Assembly: GCA_045430275.1 (NCBI GenBank)
Contig: JAILXU010000015.1
Coordinates: 1-64,000 of the forward strand
Origin: Oceanobacter sp045430275
GTDB lineage: Bacteria; Pseudomonadota; Gammaproteobacteria; Pseudomonadales; Oceanobacteraceae
DNA length: 64,000 nucleotides
Direction: 5' to 3'
The notes below the pieces were generated by a model, which saw nothing but the letters and a program-made list of their open reading frames with translations, was not told the DNA's origin and ran no database searches. Positions 8,309-17,679 of this stretch are shown in pieces. Numbering within the stretch: the first letter of the stretch is position 1; every line of letters begins with the position of its first letter. Both the position numbers and the translations under genes were made by a program.

Positions 8309-10508
8309 AAACACGGACTCTCTCAGTACCTTTGAACATTTGCAGCTCTTACACAGTGGCCGACATCATGACCCCTTTTTGTTTTTGGGCTGCCACCCGA
8401 TTGATAACGGCTGGGTGATCCGAGTCTGGCTGCCGATGGCAGAACAGGCCTGGGTTGAGGAATACCCGCTTCAACGTCTGAATGGCTCCGACTGCTTCAG
8501 CGTTACCCTGACCGACGCGCAACGTCAGGCGTTGCCACAGCACTATGCCGTCAGTTGGCAGGAGGACGATGAGCCGATTCACCGGGTGATCTCGCCCTGG
8601 ACATTCTGGCCTCAAATGGGCGAGCTGGATCTGCATCTGTTTTCTGAAGGTCGCCACTGGAACATTCATCAGCATCTTGGCGCACATGCCACCACCCTGA
8701 ATGGTATTGAAGGCGTGGTATTCGCTGTTTGGGCACCGGCTGCAAGCCGGGTGTCGGTGGTGGGGGCGTTCAACAACTGGAACGGCTTGCGCCACCCGAT
8801 GCGAGCGCTGGGCGGTTCTGGTGTCTGGGAGCTGTTTGTTCCGGGGCTGCATGCCGGTGATCTGTACAAGTTCGAGATTCGCAACGGTCAGACCGGCGAC
8901 CTGCTGATAAAAACCGATCCCTACGCCCGCTTTATGGAGAAACGCCCGGACAACAGCTCGGTGGTGTTCAACAGCCAGCACACCTGGTCAGACAGTGACT
9001 GGATGACGGAGCGTGCGACGTTTGACTGGCAGCATCGCCCAATCAGCATTTATGAAGTGCATCTGGGTTCCTGGCGGCGTGATGACGTCGGCCAGTTTCT
9101 CGGGTATCGGGAGATGGCCCACGAACTGATGAACTATGTGCGATGGATGGGCTTTACGCACATTGAACTGTTGCCAGTGGCTGAGCACCCGTTAGATGAG
9201 TCCTGGGGGTATCAGACTTCCGGCTATTTTGCGCCCACCAGTCGCTTCGGCAACCCGGACGACCTGCGCTATCTGATTGATCTGATGCACCAGCACGGTA
9301 TTGGCGTTTTTCTGGACTGGGTACCGGCGCATTTTCCCAAAGACGACTTTGCTCTGGCGCGCTTCGACGGCACCGCCTTGTACGAACACGAAGATCCGCG
9401 CAAGGGTGAACATCGGGAATGGGGCACGCTGATTTTCAACTACCAGCGTAACGAAGTGCGTAACTTCCTGATCGCCAATGCCCTTTATTGGCTCAAGGAA
9501 TTTCACATCGATGGTCTGCGTGTTGATGCCGTGGCGGCCATGTTGTATCTCGATTACGACCGCGACGAAGGCCAGTGGGAAACGAATGAGCACGGAGGTC
9601 GAGAGAACCTCGAAGCCATCGACTTTTTACGGGGGCTGAATCATGAGGTTCACAGCCAGTGCCCGGGAGCCTTGATGATGGCGGAAGAGTCCACCTCCTG
9701 GCCGCTGGTAACTCGTCCTGCTGACGCGGGTGGTTTGGGTTTTACCCTGAAGTGGAACATGGGCTGGATGAACGACACCCTGGGCTATTTCAAGCAAGAT
9801 CCGTTGTATCGTTCGTTCCATCATAATCTGCTGACTTTCAGCCAGATGTACGCGTATTCCGAGAACTTTGTATTGCCCCTGTCGCATGATGAGGTAGTGC
9901 ATCTGAAAGGTTCGCTGGCATCGCGTATGCCGGGCGATAGCTGGCAACAAATGGCCAACCTGCGTTTGCTGTTGGCCTGGCAGTGGCTGAATCCGGGTAA
10001 GAAGCTGCTGTTTATGGGTGGTGAGCTGGGTCAGTGGACGGAGTGGGACGAAAGCATCTCGCTGGATTGGGGCTTGCCGAATAGCCACCGTCATCGCGGA
10101 ATCCAATTGCTCACTCGTGATCTGAACCGCATCTATCAGAGCCAGTCCGCCCTGCATCAATACGAATTTGAACAGACCGGCTTTGAATGGCTCAGTTGCG
10201 ACGACCATGAAAGCTCGGTACTGGCGTTTATGCGCAAGTCGGACGATGAAACGCTGGTCTGCGTATTCAACTTTACGCCGCTGCCGCGTCTGGATTACCC
10301 GATTGGCCTGCCGCAACCCGGTAGTTATGAAGAAGTCATCAATACCGATGCCTCGCTGTATGGCGGTAGCAATGTGGGTAATCAGGGACAGGTGTGCAGC
10401 CTGGACACAGAGCTGATGGGGCAGCCCCATTCAGCCGAAATCAATATTCCTCCTCTGGGTGTCGTGGTACTACGACATCGGAACCAAGAAGGCCTCTCAA
10501 CTTCATGA
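8295..10508 (+). CDS. glgB: 1,4-alpha-glucan branching enzyme
   Basis: It introduces alpha-1,6 branches into glycogen. The 737-residue protein has two N-terminal carbohydrate-binding (CBM48-like) regions and a GH13 barrel. The catalytic motifs are DGLRVDAVAAMLYLDY (nucleophile Asp), MMAEESTSWP (acid/base Glu) and PLSHDEVVH, followed by a C-terminal beta domain. The length matches the family (about 730). The start at 8295 is preceded by GAGG six bases away and lies inside the end of malQ. It overlaps glgA by the 4-base ATGA. Confidence 0.97.
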   Translation: MATTENTDSLSTFEHLQLLHSGRHHDPFLFLGCHPIDNGWVIRVWLPMAEQAWVEEYPLQRLNGSDCFSVTLTDAQRQALPQHYAVSWQEDDEPIHRVISPWTFWPQMGELDLHLFSEGRHWNIHQHLGAHATTLNGIEGVVFAVWAPAASRVSVVGAFNNWNGLRHPMRALGGSGVWELFVPGLHAGDLYKFEIRNGQTGDLLIKTDPYARFMEKRPDNSSVVFNSQHTWSDSDWMTERATFDWQHRPISIYEVHLGSWRRDDVGQFLGYREMAHELMNYVRWMGFTHIELLPVAEHPLDESWGYQTSGYFAPTSRFGNPDDLRYLIDLMHQHGIGVFLDWVPAHFPKDDFALARFDGTALYEHEDPRKGEHREWGTLIFNYQRNEVRNFLIANALYWLKEFHIDGLRVDAVAAMLYLDYDRDEGQWETNEHGGRENLEAIDFLRGLNHEVHSQCPGALMMAEESTSWPLVTRPADAGGLGFTLKWNMGWMNDTLGYFKQDPLYRSFHHNLLTFSQMYAYSENFVLPLSHDEVVHLKGSLASRMPGDSWQQMANLRLLLAWQWLNPGKKLLFMGGELGQWTEWDESISLDWGLPNSHRHRGIQLLTRDLNRIYQSQSALHQYEFEQTGFEWLSCDDHESSVLAFMRKSDDETLVCVFNFTPLPRLDYPIGLPQPGSYEEVINTDASLYGGSNVGNQGQVCSLDTELMGQPHSAEINIPPLGVVVLRHRNQEGLSTS

Positions 10509-11968
10509 AAATCCTGTTTGCGACATCGGAAATGCACCCGGTTATCAAGACCGGTGGACTGGCAGACGTCTCTGGTGGTCTGCCCAATGCCTACGCGGCT
10601 CTGGAACACGACGTCCGTGTTGTGTTGCCCGGTTATCAGGCGGTGTGGGAAAAGCTGCATGACGTCCACAAGATTGCCGAGTTCAACATCGACAGTTGTG
10701 GCAAGCGCCATCAGGTTGCCATCAAACAGGCCGCTGTAGCAGGCATTGATGTGCCGCTGTGGATTGTCGACATCCCGGATTTGTTCGACCGTCCGGGCAA
10801 TCCGTATCTGGCTAATGATGGCGGTGACTGGTGGGACAACGGCGAACGTTTCGGCGTGTTCTCGCAGGTCGTTGCCGCGCTGGCGATGGATCAGCATGGC
10901 CTGAACTGGAAAGCCGATCTGGTGCAGGCTAACGACTGGCAGACAGGCTTGGTGCCCGCGTTTTTGTCTGAACAGGCCGAGCGTCCGGCAACCATCTTCA
11001 CCATTCACAACATGGCCTATCAGGGCCAGTTTCCGCATGCGTTGTTCAGCGCCATGCAGTTGCCCTGGCATTGGTGGAGCGCCGAAGGCGGGGTTGAATT
11101 TCATGGTCAGATGTCCATGTTAAAAGCCGGTATCGAAATGGCCGATCAGGTAACGACCGTTAGTCCGACGTATGCGCGTGAAATCACCTGGCCCGAGTTC
11201 GCCTATGGGATGGAAGGTGTACTGCAACGCAAGGCTAACGAAGGCCGCTTGTCCGGCATCATCAACGGCATTGATGAGAATGTCTGGAATCCGCAAACTG
11301 ATCCGTATTTACCTCGCCGTTATTCGGCTGAAAAAGGCCGTGTGGCGGCTCGAAAGGTGAATAAAACCGAACTGCTGAATCGCTTTGGCTGGCACGAGTC
11401 GGAAGTCGATCTGGACATCCCTGTGGTGGGTATGGTCGGGCGTCTGGTATGGCAAAAAGGCATCGATCTGGTGACGCAATTGATACCGCAGATATTGGCC
11501 ACCGAGAACGTGATCTTTGCCATCGTTGGCAGTGGTGACAAGGAATTTCAGGACGCCTTGCAACAACTGGCGATCCAGTATCCGAAGCGAGTGCTGTTGT
11601 TCCTGGGATACTCGGAAGAACTGGCGCATCTGGTCGAAGGCGGTTCGGATATGTTCCTGATGCCATCGCGGTTTGAGCCGTGCGGACTGAATCAGATTTA
11701 CAGCCTCAAATACGGCACCTTGCCGGTCGTTCATCACACGGGCGGACTGGCCGATACCGTGGTGAATGCAACAGAAGACAACATCGCCGACGGCAGTGCT
11801 ACCGGGTTTGTGTTCTACGATCCAAGCATTCACGCCCTTGTATCGACCCTGAGGCATGCGCTCTACCTCTACGGTAAAAAACGCACCTGGCAGGCGATTC
11901 AGAAGCAGGGCATGCAACAGGCGTTCGGTTGGCAGGAAAGTGCCGCTCAATATCTCAAACTGGTTTAA
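10505..11968 (+). CDS. glgA: Glycogen synthase (ADP-glucose dependent)
   Basis: It elongates alpha-1,4-glucan from ADP-glucose. The 487-residue GT5 protein starts MKILFATSEMHPVIKTGGL, which contains the KTGGL substrate-binding motif. It continues with ADVSGGLP, TIHNMAYQG and the C-terminal GT-B signature PSRFEPCGLNQ followed by HHTGGLADTV. The start overlaps the glgB stop as ATGA. The glgP gene follows after 17 bases. Cytoplasmic; probably co-transcribed from upstream of glgC. Confidence 0.97.
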   Translation: MKILFATSEMHPVIKTGGLADVSGGLPNAYAALEHDVRVVLPGYQAVWEKLHDVHKIAEFNIDSCGKRHQVAIKQAAVAGIDVPLWIVDIPDLFDRPGNPYLANDGGDWWDNGERFGVFSQVVAALAMDQHGLNWKADLVQANDWQTGLVPAFLSEQAERPATIFTIHNMAYQGQFPHALFSAMQLPWHWWSAEGGVEFHGQMSMLKAGIEMADQVTTVSPTYAREITWPEFAYGMEGVLQRKANEGRLSGIINGIDENVWNPQTDPYLPRRYSAEKGRVAARKVNKTELLNRFGWHESEVDLDIPVVGMVGRLVWQKGIDLVTQLIPQILATENVIFAIVGSGDKEFQDALQQLAIQYPKRVLLFLGYSEELAHLVEGGSDMFLMPSRFEPCGLNQIYSLKYGTLPVVHHTGGLADTVVNATEDNIADGSATGFVFYDPSIHALVSTLRHALYLYGKKRTWQAIQKQGMQQAFGWQESAAQYLKLV

Positions 11969-11985
11969 GTGCAGGAAGACAACAA

Positions 11986-14502
11986 ATGTCAGCGAACGAT
12001 CAGCTCCGGGCCGGGGCGATTCAGATAACAGAAGAACAACAACGCGTAGTTAATGAGCAACTGAAAAAAATCGGTCTGGACGTTTCCGATTTGGAAGCCG
12101 ACTTTGTTCACTACCTGTACAACTCGATGGGACGTAAGGTCTCCTCGGAGCCGTATTACCACTACAAGGCCTTGTCCTATACCGTGCGTGATCGGCTGAT
12201 GAAGCTGTGGCAGCAAACCTGGTCTCGCTATCAGGAAGCGGACACGAAGAAAGCCTACTATCTCTCAATGGAGTTTTTAATTGGTCGTTCGCTGACCAAT
12301 AACATGCTCAATCTGGGCGTGGAAAACCAGGTGGATCAGGCGCTTTATAACATTGGTTTGGGGCTGGAACAGGTACAGGAAGCGGAGGTAGATGCCGGTC
12401 TTGGTAACGGCGGTCTGGGGCGTCTAGCGGCGTGTTTTATGGACTCCTGTGCGACGCTAAAACTGCCGGTGATGGGCTATGGCCTGCGCTATGAATACGG
12501 CATGTTCAAGCAATTACTCAAGGACGGCCATCAGATCGAGGCCCCGGATCACTGGCTCGGCAACGACAGTTACCCGTGGGAATATCAGCGCCGTGAATAC
12601 ACGCGCCTGATTCGTTTTGGCGGTTGTACCCGTCATCACCGCGATCACCAGACTGGTGAACTGATTGTCCATTGGGAAAACAACGAAGAAGTGCTGGCGG
12701 TGCCTTACGACGTACCGATTCCTGGCTACAAGAATGGCGTGGTAAACACCTTGCGCTTGTGGTCGGCTCAGGCGACCGAAGTGTTCAACTTCTCCGAGTT
12801 CAACAAAGGCTCCTACTTTGAGGCGGTTGCTTCCAAGGCCGAAGCCGAAAACATCACCATGGTGCTGTACCCCAACGACACCAGCGAGAACGGCAAGGAA
12901 TTGCGCCTGCGTCAGCAGTATTTTCTGGTCTCGGCATCGCTGCAGGATGTGATGGCTCAATGGGTCGAGCAGCACGGCAAGAATTTCGATCATTTTGCCG
13001 AGCACAATGTGTTCCAGCTTAACGATACACATCCAAGTCTGGCGGTGGCCGAACTGATGCGGATTCTGGTCGATGATATGAAACTGGGTTGGGACGAGGC
13101 CTGGAGCATCACCACCCGCTGTATGGCGTATACCAATCACACCTTGCTGCCCGAAGCGCTGGAGCGCTGGTCGGTGCATCTGTTTGAAAAACTGCTGCCG
13201 CGTCCGCTGGAAATCATCTACGAGATCAATGCCCGCTTCCTCAAGGAAGTGTCGATGAAGTGGCCCGGTGACAACGAACGTTTACGTACCATGTCGATCA
13301 TCGACGAGCACAATCATGTGCGCATGGCGTATCTGGCGATTGTTGGTAGCTTCTCGGTCAATGGCGTGGCCGCGCTGCACTCGCAGCTTCTGAAAGACGG
13401 CTTGTTTAACGACTTCTTCCAGCTTTGGCCGCACAAGTTCAACAACAAGACCAACGGTGTGACCCAGCGGCGCTGGATGGCCAGCTCCAACCCCGGCCTG
13501 CGTGAACTGCTGGCACGCTACATTGGCGAGGATTGGATCACCGATCTGAACCAGCTCTCGCGCATCGAAGCACTGAAAGATGACCCTGAATTCCGTCAGG
13601 GCTGGCAAGCGGTACGCGAGGAAAACAAGCAGCGGTTGGCCAATCTGGTGGAGAAAGAAACCGGCGTTCATTTCCCGGTGGCATCCATGTTCGATGTGCA
13701 GGTCAAGCGCATCCACGAGTACAAACGCCAACTGCTGAACCTGCTGCATGTGGTGCATTTGTACTCCCGCATCAAGCGCGGCGATACCGTCAACTGGACG
13801 AACCGCTGTGTGCTGATTGGCGGCAAGGCAGCGCCGGGCTACTTTATGGCCAAGAAGATCATCAAGCTGATCAACAACGTGGCCAGCGTGATCAATAACG
13901 ATCCCGCCGTCGGGGACAAGCTCAAACTGGCGTTTATTCCCAACTACTGCGTGTCAGCGATGGAAATCATTGCACCGGGCACTGACCTGTCCGAACAGGT
14001 GTCCACCGCAGGCAAGGAAGCCTCCGGCACCGGCAATATGAAGTTTATGATGAACGGCTCCGTCACCATAGGCACGTTGGATGGCGCTAACGTCGAGATT
14101 CTGGAGGCCGTTGGTGAAGACAACTTCTTCCTGTTTGGCCTCAAAACCCCGGAAGTGGCAGAGCAGCGTCCGTATTACAACCCGCAAGGCTGCATCGACG
14201 CTGATTACGACCTGCAATGCGTGATGGGGCTGCTGGAATCCGGCTTGTTCAACCAGTTTGAACCTGACCTGTTCGACGACATTATCGGAGCACTGAAATC
14301 ACCGGCTGACCCGTGGATGACACTGGCGGATTTCCGCAGCTACATCGACGCCCAGCAAGCGGCATCGTATGCCTATCGTGATCAGAACCGCTGGATGGAT
14401 ATGAGCATAATCAATACCGCTCGCAGCGGTATCTTCTCGACGGATCGCACTATTAGTCAGTACAACGAGGATATTTGGAAGTTGATGCCGGTGGGGGAGT
14501 GA
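11986..14502 (+). CDS. glgP: Glycogen/maltodextrin phosphorylase
   Basis: It removes glucose from non-reducing ends of glycogen as glucose-1-phosphate, using pyridoxal phosphate. The 838-residue GT35 protein has the diagnostic PLP region EASGTGNMKFMMNGS with the Schiff-base Lys. Earlier family blocks include DAGLGNGGLGRLAACF and KQLLKDGHQIEAPDHW. It is slightly longer than E. coli GlgP (815) because of a short helical N-terminal extension. The start at 11986 has AGGAAG upstream. It is the last gene of the glg operon and faces the ABC-3C island. Confidence 0.96.
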   Translation: MSANDQLRAGAIQITEEQQRVVNEQLKKIGLDVSDLEADFVHYLYNSMGRKVSSEPYYHYKALSYTVRDRLMKLWQQTWSRYQEADTKKAYYLSMEFLIGRSLTNNMLNLGVENQVDQALYNIGLGLEQVQEAEVDAGLGNGGLGRLAACFMDSCATLKLPVMGYGLRYEYGMFKQLLKDGHQIEAPDHWLGNDSYPWEYQRREYTRLIRFGGCTRHHRDHQTGELIVHWENNEEVLAVPYDVPIPGYKNGVVNTLRLWSAQATEVFNFSEFNKGSYFEAVASKAEAENITMVLYPNDTSENGKELRLRQQYFLVSASLQDVMAQWVEQHGKNFDHFAEHNVFQLNDTHPSLAVAELMRILVDDMKLGWDEAWSITTRCMAYTNHTLLPEALERWSVHLFEKLLPRPLEIIYEINARFLKEVSMKWPGDNERLRTMSIIDEHNHVRMAYLAIVGSFSVNGVAALHSQLLKDGLFNDFFQLWPHKFNNKTNGVTQRRWMASSNPGLRELLARYIGEDWITDLNQLSRIEALKDDPEFRQGWQAVREENKQRLANLVEKETGVHFPVASMFDVQVKRIHEYKRQLLNLLHVVHLYSRIKRGDTVNWTNRCVLIGGKAAPGYFMAKKIIKLINNVASVINNDPAVGDKLKLAFIPNYCVSAMEIIAPGTDLSEQVSTAGKEASGTGNMKFMMNGSVTIGTLDGANVEILEAVGEDNFFLFGLKTPEVAEQRPYYNPQGCIDADYDLQCVMGLLESGLFNQFEPDLFDDIIGALKSPADPWMTLADFRSYIDAQQAASYAYRDQNRWMDMSIINTARSGIFSTDRTISQYNEDIWKLMPVGE

Positions 14503-14536
14503 AATAAAAAAACGGTGTACGGTCTGGCCGGTCTGG

Positions 14537-14581
14537 CTCCCACGCTCCTGCGTGGGAGTCTGTTTGCCTTTGCGTTCCCAC
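14537..14581. repeat. Palindromic REP-like element after glgP
   Basis: CTCCCACGC and GCGTGGGAG form a perfect 9-bp stem around TCCT (14537-14558), followed by GCCTTTGCGTTCCCAC (14566-14581). The combination CTCCTGCGT...GCCTTTGC(G/A)TTCCCAC recurs at 18170-18206, on the other side of the AT-rich island. The hairpin may also terminate the glg transcript, although no T run follows. Confidence 0.65.
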
Positions 14582-14608
14582 CGTCTAACGCCAGCAATGA
14601 GGGGATTA

Positions 14609-14664
14609 CCGTAGTAGAATTTTTTGTGTGCTAGGATCTTTATATAGCACAAGAAACTCTACGG
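14609..14664. terminator. Long imperfect hairpin between glgP and the ABC-3C operon
   Basis: CCGTAG (14609-14614) pairs with CTACGG (14659-14664), and the interior pairs through TTTTTTGTG..GCTA with TAGCACAAGAAA. This gives a roughly 56-base imperfect stem-loop. It lies between two convergent transcription units, so a bidirectional terminator is the simplest reading. It is also placed where an end of the mobile island could lie. Confidence 0.5.
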
Positions 14665-14704
14665 AAGGTAAGTCACTCTCAATTGCCATTGTTAGCAGTC
14701 ATCA

Positions 14705-16588
14705 TCACCTGATTTTTAATGATTTGTTTCCATCATGATAGAATTCTCCTACACAGTAGTCGGTATCATTCAGGTTCTCGTCTATCATTGACGTTGTGAA
14801 TATTATTTGGTGAGGAACAGTGATTTCAGAAGAAACTCTAATTATTTCGTTTTGAAATATATGGCTTCTTTGAGGCTCCATTCCTTTATCCTCAATATTG
14901 TCCATAAGTAAAAATCGTGGATAAAGGAATGAGTTGTCCTTACAAGATCCCTGAAGCAAAGCTAATCTAAAGGCATTCTTTAGATATACCATTGAACTGG
15001 CGGAGAATAGAACGCGATTATCAATAGATACTCGATCCTCTCCAAAATCGAATTCTATACTTTTTGCATTCTTGAACGCCTCTTCATGATTGATATCCGC
15101 ATGGATGATAGACATTGAATATTTAGAAATGATTTTCTTTTTGGCAGTCATTTCTCTTTCAAGGTGTGCTTCAAGCCCATTAACAATATCAGATAGGCGA
15201 TTAAACTCTTTCTGCGTGGCATCCCTGTCTTTATAGAGTTCGTATAAAACTGAAAATCGGGATTTTGCGAATCCTAGCTGCTGTATCTCTCTAGAAATTG
15301 TTCCTATTTGAATTAGAATCTCACGACTTCTTTGGCTAACCTGTTTAATTGGTTTTTCAATAACGTCTAGTTTCGACTTTTTGGTTTTTATTTCATTTTT
15401 AAGCTCTGATATCTCAGCATCAAGCCTAGCCAGCTCTTTCTGACGTACTGAAATCATTTTGTTGGATTCAGATATTTGAAATTCTATTTCTTTCCTAACC
15501 TTGAAAGTTGGGTCAAATACTGTTTCAGTATTTGGCTTCTCACTCCCGCACAACCCACAATGATCGATGGCGACTTCATTCGTGGCTTGGAAGCATGATG
15601 GACAAAATTTGAAGCCTATATTAGACAATGCATCAATTGTCTTTGAAGAGTCTTCGAGGGCCTCAAGCCTAGAAAAAAGTGACTTAATGAACCTATCCGA
15701 GTCTATCATTTCTAAACTAATGTTAGAGTAACTATTTTCACTCGACTGCTGCCTAATCCTTAATTCTCTTAATTCTTCTCTGAGTAGGGCGGAAGCACTT
15801 TTTTCGCTATTGATATCTACGGTTTCATCCGAATTAAGCCTAGCCTCCAAAACCTTAAGCTCAGACTCCTTTTCTTTTATTTCCATGTCAATGGCATCAG
15901 CAGTCTTTATTTCATTGCCAAAGAACTTATGGAGAGTGCTTATTTCATCAACCTTTTTTGTTAATTCAGAGTCAAGCCTTTGGAGCCTAACTCTGTGTTG
16001 ATATAGGTCTAAATCTGAGAGTCCGATTAATAGCTCACCAATTGCTTTTCTTTTGTTTGAATTGTCAAACTTATCGAACTTGAATAACCGATCTAACGAC
16101 GTCATTTGATCTACATACATTAATCTAAGAAGTTGGTGCAGTGTGAGGCTGCTTGCGCCTTCTGATTTGGAGTATGGAATACCGAGTTCTTTTAATATTG
16201 CTTGGTAGAAACTTTCTTTATTTTCTGTGGCCGAATATGGGTATCGCAACCAGCTTGTGATGTCCTTGTTTTTGGCCTCCTCATAAGTGTCAGATATTAT
16301 ATCCATGCCTGCCTTAGAAGACTCACGAACCTCTCTGCGCAAGGTAAATACATTACCACTTAGGTTAACCTCGATATAAGTATGGGTGCAACTCGATGCT
16401 TCTTTTTTCCATTTAGTCAATTCGCCACCGAGAGCATAGAATATGAAGTCTGATATAGTAGATTTTCCAGAACTATTTCGTCCCCGGATTATATTTACCC
16501 CAGGTTTAAATCTTTCATCATAGGCGACTCTTTCCCCCTTTGTTACTATTAAACGATTGACAATGATATACGGTTTAAATTGCGTCAT
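14705..16588 (-). CDS. ABC-3C system SMC/Rad50-like ATPase
   Basis: This is the 627-residue ATPase component of an ABC-three-component conflict system. Walker A GRNSSGKST is at residues 36-44. Long coiled-coil arms cover about residues 190-330 and 355-490. Two CxxC pairs (Cys329/332 and Cys344/347) sit at the tip like a zinc ribbon. A signature-like FSASSMVYLKNAFRLAL segment and the Walker B FLLMDNIED (559-567) follow. Asn replaces the usual catalytic Glu directly after the Walker B Asp. The gene overlaps the middle-component gene by 14 bases and is last in a four-gene minus-strand unit. Base composition is clearly more AT-rich than the flanking glg and mms genes. Family assignment is by motif and context. 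Confidence 0.8.
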   Translation of the reverse strand: MTQFKPYIIVNRLIVTKGERVAYDERFKPGVNIIRGRNSSGKSTISDFIFYALGGELTKWKKEASSCTHTYIEVNLSGNVFTLRREVRESSKAGMDIISDTYEEAKNKDITSWLRYPYSATENKESFYQAILKELGIPYSKSEGASSLTLHQLLRLMYVDQMTSLDRLFKFDKFDNSNKRKAIGELLIGLSDLDLYQHRVRLQRLDSELTKKVDEISTLHKFFGNEIKTADAIDMEIKEKESELKVLEARLNSDETVDINSEKSASALLREELRELRIRQQSSENSYSNISLEMIDSDRFIKSLFSRLEALEDSSKTIDALSNIGFKFCPSCFQATNEVAIDHCGLCGSEKPNTETVFDPTFKVRKEIEFQISESNKMISVRQKELARLDAEISELKNEIKTKKSKLDVIEKPIKQVSQRSREILIQIGTISREIQQLGFAKSRFSVLYELYKDRDATQKEFNRLSDIVNGLEAHLEREMTAKKKIISKYSMSIIHADINHEEAFKNAKSIEFDFGEDRVSIDNRVLFSASSMVYLKNAFRLALLQGSCKDNSFLYPRFLLMDNIEDKGMEPQRSHIFQNEIIRVSSEITVPHQIIFTTSMIDENLNDTDYCVGEFYHDGNKSLKIR

Positions 16589-17081
16589 ACCTATACTCCA
16601 TTAGTCCAGTTCTATCTTTCAGTCCATTTAAACCATGAAGCTTACATTGCGCTAATACGCTAACTAAAATTCTAAAAAACTTCTTGGATGTAAATCTATT
16701 ATCAGAAACGAGGCTATGAATGCTATCTTCACTAAAGCATTCTCCTAAAGTTAGCCAGCCTGTCTCATCAAAATCTACTATCCCTTTTGACCTTAGGATA
16801 TCAAGGGCTTGCAACTGAAAGTCTCCCATTTCAGAAAATAATATTTTAGTGGCTGGTAAATTTTCATAGGGAGTATCTAGTTTTTGAGCTTCTCTCTTTA
16901 CCTCAGCGCTACCTTTAATTCTGGGCAGGGAGGATGTAGTAAGTAGGTGGGGAAATACAAAATAAAAGTCCATGATTTTTAATCTATCTATCTCAACCTT
17001 TTTGCTATCTAGAAGTTGGAGTATAGATAGAATCCTAAACATACAATGAAACACATCGTTCCTTTGATGATATATCAGCAT
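16575..17081 (-). CDS. ABC-3C system middle component (MC)
   Basis: The 168-residue protein starts MLIYHQRNDVFHCMFRILSI, resembling ABC-3C middle components, possibly the MC5 type (from memory, not searched). These proteins bridge the SMC-like ATPase and the CTD-bearing component. The body is mixed helical and ends LMEYRYDAI. It starts 3 bases after the CTD-protein gene and overlaps the ATPase gene by 14 bases, indicating coupled translation in the fixed order CTD protein - MC - ATPase known for these systems. AT-rich codon use matches its neighbours. Confidence 0.7.
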   Translation of the reverse strand: MLIYHQRNDVFHCMFRILSILQLLDSKKVEIDRLKIMDFYFVFPHLLTTSSLPRIKGSAEVKREAQKLDTPYENLPATKILFSEMGDFQLQALDILRSKGIVDFDETGWLTLGECFSEDSIHSLVSDNRFTSKKFFRILVSVLAQCKLHGLNGLKDRTGLMEYRYDAI

Positions 17082-17084
17082 AAG

Positions 17085-17672
17085 TCAATCCCACTCTATG
17101 TGACAGTTTCCTGTCAGAAGATATAAAAGACCGTATAGTTCATCTAAATCAATATAAAGGCTAGACCCCTGTATATTATGAAAAAACGGATCAATTATTT
17201 CATTTTTAACCAACTCATCAATCTCATAAGTATCGAATTTACCTGACTTGATTCTACTTTCAATACCATGCTTGAATGCAGACCTGATATTTGTTAGTAA
17301 ATAGGTGTATATGTCTTGGGCAGACTTGTACAGGGAATACTTATGGATTTTTTTTGTTACTCGTTCTTTGGATTCGATGGCTATATTTATGAAGTTTTCT
17401 CTGCCACCATCCATTAGTTTTGTCTCTAAATTTCTTAGCTTAGATAGCTGCTTTTCCTTGAAGAAGTTATTTAGTTCATCAGAGAATTTTTGATAAGAAG
17501 AATTATTTAATCTTTCATTTTCGTGTTCTTCAAGAAGTCGCTTTAGAATAAGGTCTTCTCTATAAATAACAGGACGATTATAAAAGTGGTTATGGTTAAC
17601 GCTGTTGTCATCCCTTCCAACAACTTTATCAGCGTTAATGTTTTCTTGGGTTACTATATTTTTGTCAAGCAT
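17085..17672 (-). CDS. ABC-3C system CTD protein
   Basis: The 195-residue protein ends with a compact helical domain closing in LLYLLTGNCHIEWD, typical of ABC-3C C-terminal domains that dock onto the ATPase complex. In most such systems a large N-terminal effector (nuclease, protease) precedes this domain. Here there is only a roughly 25-residue Asn/Asp-rich segment with QENINADKVVGRDD (residues 9-22) and a coiled-coil linker. The same motif occurs at the C terminus of the adjacent 58-residue membrane protein, so the effector function may be split onto a separate polypeptide. That split is inference. It starts 7 bases after the small gene. Confidence 0.7.
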   Translation of the reverse strand: MLDKNIVTQENINADKVVGRDDNSVNHNHFYNRPVIYREDLILKRLLEEHENERLNNSSYQKFSDELNNFFKEKQLSKLRNLETKLMDGGRENFINIAIESKERVTKKIHKYSLYKSAQDIYTYLLTNIRSAFKHGIESRIKSGKFDTYEIDELVKNEIIDPFFHNIQGSSLYIDLDELYGLLYLLTGNCHIEWD

Positions 17673-17679
17673 GTCAAAG

